From: an uncultured Collinsella sp.
GTDB taxonomy: Bacteria > Actinomycetota > Coriobacteriia > Coriobacteriales > Coriobacteriaceae
Length of the DNA: 7,922 nucleotides
NCBI GenBank assembly: GCA_902478885.1
Contig: CABSMS010000093.1
Location: 1 to 7,922 of the forward strand
Direction: 5' to 3'
Each line of letters starts with the position of its first letter. Position 1 is the first letter of the stretch. This document shows positions 4,949 to 7,922 of this stretch, one piece after another. The translations under genes and the position numbers were made by a program. The notes under the pieces are model-generated. The model was not told the origin of the DNA and ran no database searches. It saw nothing but the letters and a program-made list of their open reading frames with translations.

Positions 4949-5746
4949 CTAACGCTCCAAGACATCGCGAACGGCGTTTGCCGCCGTAACGGGGCGATCG
5001 CGCAAACCGTTATGCGCGCCCGGGATCGTCACAAGGGGGCAATCGAGATATTCGGTAGCCGCTCGCGTACCAGCCTCGCGGGGTGTACCAACCGAAAGCT
5101 CGCCCAAAAACACAGCCGACACCGCCTTTGATTCGCGGGCGCGCTCCCAGTCGGGAGCATATGTCATATTTGTTCCGTATTCATTGGCCATAAAGCAACG
5201 ACCATTGCGCAGGGCATGCTTGGCTTCCGCTTCGGTCGTCCCAGGAGCCTCGGGGTCCAAGTCGCCGAGAGCTCCCAAGAAAAGCCGAAGCGCCCTTGAA
5301 ACCTTTCCAGCCGCAATCATATCGAGCAAAATCGGAGCTGCGCCCATGCCGACGCCTTCGGCCGACACAGCCGGCTCATGCAGAATCGCACGGGCGACGA
5401 GATGGGGTTCGGCGCGAAGAAGCTCCAGCGCCACCAACGTACCGGCGCTATGCGCAAGCACATTTGTCGGAGCGCCAACGTGTTCGATCACGGCTTGCAG
5501 GTCGGCGGCCTGAGCGGCAAGATCATAGCTGCCGTCTGCCGCATCGCTGCTGCCACCGCAGCCGCGGCGGTCGTAGGCAATTACGCGGTAGTTGCGGCTG
5601 AGCTCACAAGCGATACCGTCGAAAAATGTGCCGTCGACACAAGCGCCGTGCACGCACACCAAGGCAGGAGCATCAGGCGACACATCTGGGCCGGCATATT
5701 CGCGACAGGCAATCGTGGTGCCCGCATTCTCGACCGTAAAATTCAT
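4949..5746 (-). CDS. Alpha/beta hydrolase fold protein
   Basis: This 265-residue single-domain alpha/beta hydrolase has no signal peptide, so it should be cytoplasmic. Visible hallmarks are the oxyanion loop VCVHGACVDG (30-39), the strand-turn VIAYDRRGCGGSS (55-67), the nucleophile elbow LAHSAG with Ser100 (97-102), and a C-terminal catalytic His245 in IPGAHNG. The elbow reads A-H-S-A-G rather than G-x-S-x-G, a tolerated variant. The acid residue is not certain from the sequence. The substrate cannot be named; the closest general type is the esterase/carboxylesterase or haloperoxidase-like group. The start at 5746 is preceded by GGGGG at 7 bases. It is transcribed divergently from the radical SAM gene across about 225 bases, and no convincing terminator follows its stop codon (a short GAGCGT/ACGCTC hairpin spans the stop). 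Confidence 0.9.
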   Translation of the reverse strand: MNFTVENAGTTIACREYAGPDVSPDAPALVCVHGACVDGTFFDGIACELSRNYRVIAYDRRGCGGSSDAADGSYDLAAQAADLQAVIEHVGAPTNVLAHSAGTLVALELLRAEPHLVARAILHEPAVSAEGVGMGAAPILLDMIAAGKVSRALRLFLGALGDLDPEAPGTTEAEAKHALRNGRCFMANEYGTNMTYAPDWERARESKAVSAVFLGELSVGTPREAGTRAATEYLDCPLVTIPGAHNGLRDRPVTAANAVRDVLER

Positions 5747-5898
5747 GTTGTGCCCCCATCATCAATGCTCATCCAGTTGCACGTCAGCGCGGTTGGATGG
5801 ACCCACATTGCCTTACACCTTGTTAACAGATTAACTTTACCCGACCCGAGGCTTTTCATGGCGCGGCATAATGGGCGACGTGAAAAAACGAAACTTGT

Positions 5899-5923
5899 AA
5901 AGCAAGAGCCCGCACCTTGCTTT
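5899..5923. promoter_or_regulatory. 8-bp inverted repeat in the divergent promoter region
   Basis: AAAGCAAG (5899-5906) and CTTGCTTT (5916-5923) are perfect inverted repeats with a 9-base centre, about 50 bases upstream of the radical SAM start. No T-run follows. It could be an operator or leader hairpin in the region shared with the divergent hydrolase gene. I could not assign a confident promoter for either gene. Confidence 0.3.
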
Positions 5924-5956
5924 GGAGCCGATGCTATGCTTAGGCACAATTGTCTT

Positions 5957-5962
5957 GAGGAG
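5957..5962 (+). promoter_or_regulatory. Ribosome binding site that decides the radical SAM start
   Basis: GAGGAG lies 3 bases before the ATG at 5966 but 9 bases before the in-frame ATG at 5972. Three bases is too close for efficient initiation, so the second ATG is favoured. The reading frame is open far upstream (to 5378), but that extension overlaps the hydrolase gene antisense and has no comparable site. Confidence 0.7.
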
Positions 5963-5971
5963 CATATGCCT

Positions 5972-6748
5972 ATGTCTACGTTTTTGAATGCCAGCCCCAT
6001 CTTTGGGCCCGTTCGCAGCCGTCGCCTTGGTCTCTCGCTCGGCGTCAACATGATGCCGGCCAGCGGCAAAATCTGCACGTTCGACTGCATTTACTGCGAA
6101 AACGGCCTCAACGCCGAGCGCCCCTGCCATGAGCCGTACAACACAGCTGCCGTGGTACTCGACGCGCTCGAGGCAAAGCTGCGCGAGATGGCAGCCGAGG
6201 GCGAGCTCCCCGATGTGATCACCTTCGCAGGAAACGGCGAGCCCACCGCCGCACCGGAGTTTCCCCAGGCGATTGCCGGCGCCGTCGCGCTGCGCGATCA
6301 GCTGGCCCCAAACTCCAAAATCGCCGTGCTCTCCAACGGTACGCGCGCCGACCGCCCCGAGGTGCACGATGCGCTCATGATGGTCGACGACAACATCCTC
6401 AAGCTCGATACGGTCGATCCGGCATTTATCCAGCTGCTCGACCAGCCTGTTGGCCCCTACGACGTCGAGCACCAGATTGAGACGTTCGCAAGCTTTGACG
6501 GTCACGTTATTATCCAGACGATCTTTTTGACCGGTGAGTATCTGGGCAAGCCCATCGACAACACCGGCGAGGAGTACGTTGCCCCCTGGCTCGCGGCACT
6601 TGAGCGCATTCGCCCACAAGAAGCGACCATCTACACGGTGGCTCGCGAGACGCCGGTCGCCGGCCTTGCCAAAGCAGCGCCCGAGGTGCTCGACGCCATT
6701 GCCGCGCGCGTCCAAGCCCTCGGCATTCCCTGCCAGGTGAGCTACTAG
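5972..6748 (+). CDS. Radical SAM protein (COG0731-like Fe-S oxidoreductase)
   Basis: This 258-residue protein starts MSTFLNASPIFGPVRSRRLG. It has the radical SAM cluster motif CTFDCIYC (Cys35, Cys39, Cys42), which binds the [4Fe-4S] cluster that cleaves S-adenosylmethionine, followed by a GNGEPT motif (87-92) equivalent to the SAM-binding GGE region, and LSNGT (120-124). It has no SPASM or extra Cys-rich C-terminal domain and no RiPP recognition element, so it looks like the small stand-alone radical SAM family related to COG0731 (tRNA wyosine-type/Fe-S oxidoreductases), whose exact reaction is not established in bacteria. It is followed at 55 bases by the methionine aminopeptidase gene in the same direction; a TATACT sequence lies between them. 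There is no reason from the sequence to link it to the Cys-rich peptide 4.7 kb away. Confidence 0.9.
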   Translation: MSTFLNASPIFGPVRSRRLGLSLGVNMMPASGKICTFDCIYCENGLNAERPCHEPYNTAAVVLDALEAKLREMAAEGELPDVITFAGNGEPTAAPEFPQAIAGAVALRDQLAPNSKIAVLSNGTRADRPEVHDALMMVDDNILKLDTVDPAFIQLLDQPVGPYDVEHQIETFASFDGHVIIQTIFLTGEYLGKPIDNTGEEYVAPWLAALERIRPQEATIYTVARETPVAGLAKAAPEVLDAIAARVQALGIPCQVSY

Positions 6749-6772
6749 CGCGCAGCTGCCCTGTGAGTGAGC

Positions 6773-6778
6773 TATACT
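6773..6778 (+). promoter_or_regulatory. Possible -10 element for the methionine aminopeptidase gene
   Basis: TATACT matches the -10 consensus at 5 of 6 bases and sits 25 bases before the ATG at 6804. No good -35 hexamer is found 16-18 bases upstream, so it may be weak, or the gene may be read mainly from upstream. Confidence 0.35.
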
Positions 6779-6803
6779 AGCTGCGAATGAAAGGAAGTTA
6801 GCC

Positions 6804-7691
6804 ATGTTTGACAATGGACCCGTGCCCGGCCGCAACGACGCCTGCTGGTGCGGCAGCGGCAAAAAATATAAGAAATGCCATAGCGCCTTTGATGAGCGCC
6901 TCGAGCGCTTGTGGGAAGAGGGTTGGGAGGTTCTGCCCCGCACGCTCTACAAGACGCCCGCCGATATCGAGGGCATCAAGCGCTCGGCCGCCATCAACGT
7001 GGGTGTGCTCGATTACGTAGGCGAACACATCGCCGCGGGCATGACCACCAACCAGATCGACCAGATGATCTACGACTACACCGTCGAGCACGGTGGCACG
7101 CCGGCCGACCTCAACTACGAGGGCTACCCCAAGAGCGTGTGCACCTCGATCAATGATGTGGTCTGCCACGGCATCCCCTGCGATACGGACGTGCTGCACG
7201 AGGGCGACATCATCAACGTCGACTGCTCCACGATTCTTGACGGCTACTTTAGTGATTCGAGCCGCATGTTCTGCATCGGCGAGGTCTCTGCCGAGCGCCA
7301 GCGCCTGGTCGACGTCACCCGCGCCAGCGTGGAGGCGGGTCTGGCGGCCGTCAAGCCATGGCTGCCACTGTCCGTTATGGCCGAGGCCGTGCAAAAGACC
7401 GTCGAGAACGCCGGGTTTAGCGTGGTGCGCGAGTACGGCGGACACGGCATCGGTAAGGAATTCCACGAGGACCCGTTTGTGGGCTTTACCACCGAGGCGC
7501 CCGATGTGGACACCATCATGGCTCCGGGCATGGTCTTTACCATCGAGCCCATGGTCAACGCCGGAGCGCCCGACATCAAGATCAGCAAGGGCGACGGTTG
7601 GTGCGTGCGCACCAAGGACGGCAGCGATTCGGCCCAGTGCGAGGTACAGCTCGTGGTGACCGAGGATGGTTACGAGCTGCTGAGCTGGTAG
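6804..7691 (+). CDS. map: Type I methionine aminopeptidase with N-terminal SEC-C zinc motif
   Basis: This 295-residue enzyme removes the initiator methionine from nascent proteins at the ribosome. The N-terminus carries a SEC-C motif, CWCGSGKKYKKCH (Cys14, Cys16, Cys25, His26), a small zinc-binding module thought to aid ribosome or protein contact. The catalytic domain (about 45-295) keeps all five metal ligands of the pita-bread fold: Asp140 (NVD), Asp151 (FSDSS), His214 (GGHGIG), Glu248 (TIEPM) and Glu280 (AQCE). It also keeps substrate-site His122 (CHGIP) and His221 (FHEDP). The usual E-H-T after the last ligand reads E-V-Q here. The start has AAGGAA at 8 bases. A strong terminator follows the stop. 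It is about 30-45 residues longer than the E. coli enzyme because of the SEC-C extension, as in several Gram-positive and chlamydial homologues. Confidence 0.96.
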   Translation: MFDNGPVPGRNDACWCGSGKKYKKCHSAFDERLERLWEEGWEVLPRTLYKTPADIEGIKRSAAINVGVLDYVGEHIAAGMTTNQIDQMIYDYTVEHGGTPADLNYEGYPKSVCTSINDVVCHGIPCDTDVLHEGDIINVDCSTILDGYFSDSSRMFCIGEVSAERQRLVDVTRASVEAGLAAVKPWLPLSVMAEAVQKTVENAGFSVVREYGGHGIGKEFHEDPFVGFTTEAPDVDTIMAPGMVFTIEPMVNAGAPDIKISKGDGWCVRTKDGSDSAQCEVQLVVTEDGYELLSW

Positions 7692-7700
7692 CCGTGGATG

Positions 7701-7750
7701 CGCCGGGCTTCGCGATGGATATGTTAACCATCGCGAAGCCCGGCGTTTTT
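7701..7750 (+). terminator. Strong intrinsic terminator after the methionine aminopeptidase gene
   Basis: Perfect 18-bp arms (CGCCGGGCTTCGCGATGG at 7701-7718 and its complement at 7728-7745) with a 9-base loop are followed directly by TTTTTAT. It begins 9 bases after the stop codon. The stem is very long and GC-rich, so termination should be efficient. Confidence 0.93.
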
Positions 7751-7770
7751 ATAGCGTTTTGCCTGATAAA

Positions 7771-7805
7771 ACCTGCCAAAATAAACCTGTCCCTTTTTGG
7801 CAGGT
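7771..7805. repeat. REP-like palindrome with an AATAAACCTGTCCC centre
   Basis: ACCTGCCAAAA (7771-7781) and TTTTGGCAGGT (7795-7805) are perfect 11-bp inverted repeats around TAAACCTGTCCCT. The wording AAATAAACCTGTCCCTTTTT resembles, from memory, a repeat found in many unrelated bacterial genomes and associated with IS200-like/REP-associated tyrosine transposases. Here it lies between a terminator and the ribosome binding site of the next gene, so it sits in that gene's promoter or leader. It could alternatively be an operator. Confidence 0.6.
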
Positions 7806-7824
7806 CGAGCGGAGAGGACCGTTT

Positions 7825-7922
7825 GTGAACATCCTGGTTTTGTTGCCCGTCAACGACCGTCATCGCGCAATTCTTGAGTCGAGCGCTCCGGGCGAGGACT
7901 TTATCTACACTGTCTCTTATAC
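7825..7922 (+). CDS. Probable D-2-hydroxyacid dehydrogenase, N-terminal 32 codons (runs off the right edge)
   Basis: A GTG start at 7825 opens a frame to the end of the window, preceded by GGAGAGGA 6 bases upstream. The translation begins MNILVLLPVNDRHRAILESS and continues with an acidic GEDFIYT segment. This matches the usual first strand and helix of D-isomer specific 2-hydroxyacid dehydrogenases of the phosphoglycerate/glycerate dehydrogenase group, where a KILV-like strand is followed by a helix and then an (E/D)F strand. The nucleotide-binding and catalytic parts are outside the window, so the call rests on the N-terminus alone. The alternative is another Rossmann-like protein. Confidence 0.55.
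   Translation, partial: MNILVLLPVNDRHRAILESSAPGEDFIYTVSY

Noticed and set aside
4943..4957. GAGCGT/ACGCTC hairpin at the hydrolase stop codon as a terminator
   Set aside because: Only 6-7 bp, it includes the stop codon and is followed on the minus strand by a G-rich rather than T-rich stretch.
5378..5971. N-terminal extension of the radical SAM frame by about 198 codons
   Set aside because: It overlaps the alpha/beta hydrolase gene antisense, has no matching domain, and the ribosome binding site at 5957-5962 points to the ATG at 5972.
5972..6748. Radical SAM protein as maturase of the Cys-rich peptide
   Set aside because: It lacks SPASM and RRE-type regions, lies 4.7 kb away on the other strand among housekeeping genes, and resembles a widely conserved stand-alone family.
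5837..6943. 368-codon open frame on the minus strand
   Set aside because: It lies antisense to the radical SAM gene and the start of the methionine aminopeptidase gene, has no ribosome binding site, and its translation has no recognisable family. It is open because of GC-biased codons on the other strand.
6798..7466. 222-codon open frame on the minus strand with repeated VD/HA-type residues
   Set aside because: It is a mirror of the methionine aminopeptidase gene, whose catalytic residues are all present. The His/Asp/Val-rich translation is typical of antisense GC-rich frames.
1..7922. CRISPR array, tRNA/rRNA genes, riboswitches
   Set aside because: I saw no regularly spaced direct repeats, no tRNA cloverleaf or CCA-type ends, and no leader matching a known riboswitch; intergenic regions are short.

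Overview
The window looks like the chromosome of a Coriobacteriia-type actinobacterium, with Collinsella as my best guess. This is an inference from moderately high GC, the gene set (SEC-C type methionine aminopeptidase, stand-alone radical SAM protein, HD-GYP plus Hpt pair) and the kinds of intergenic palindromes present. No rRNA, tRNA, CRISPR array or complete transposase gene is visible.

Layout. Positions 1-2300 form a minus-strand accessory block with visibly lower GC than the rest. In transcription order (right to left) it holds a DUF2975-type membrane protein (1686-2246), a Cro/CI-type HTH regulator (1348-1677), a terminator (1283-1313), a separate promoter, a 42-residue peptide gene with six cysteines (1074-1202), an attenuator-like hairpin (1036-1065), an ABC transporter ATPase (280-1005) and the start of its membrane subunit (283 to beyond base 1). 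The peptide, its strong ribosome binding site, the hairpin after it and the ABC pair behind it have the architecture of a bacteriocin/RiPP locus. No modifying enzyme is inside the window; if one exists it would lie left of position 1. The promoter regions of the peptide and of the DUF2975-HTH operon both contain palindromes that share the 9-mer GTTTATCGA, which suggests one regulator controls both.

A perfect 18-bp inverted repeat (2389-2452) separates this block from a two-gene signalling operon on the minus strand. That operon encodes a 626-residue protein (PAS-like, degenerate GGDEF, receiver and intact HD-GYP domains; 2857-4737) and an Hpt phosphotransfer protein (2477-2833). Together they should link a phosphorelay to cyclic-di-GMP turnover. 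Next comes an alpha/beta hydrolase (4949-5746, minus), divergent from a radical SAM protein (5972-6748, plus). Downstream are a type I methionine aminopeptidase with an N-terminal SEC-C zinc motif (6804-7691, plus), an excellent intrinsic terminator (7701-7750), a REP-like palindrome (7771-7805) and the first 32 codons of a probable D-2-hydroxyacid dehydrogenase (7825 to the end).

The most interesting item is the small Cys-rich peptide gene with its apparent regulatory and export/immunity module. The rest is largely ordinary chromosomal content.
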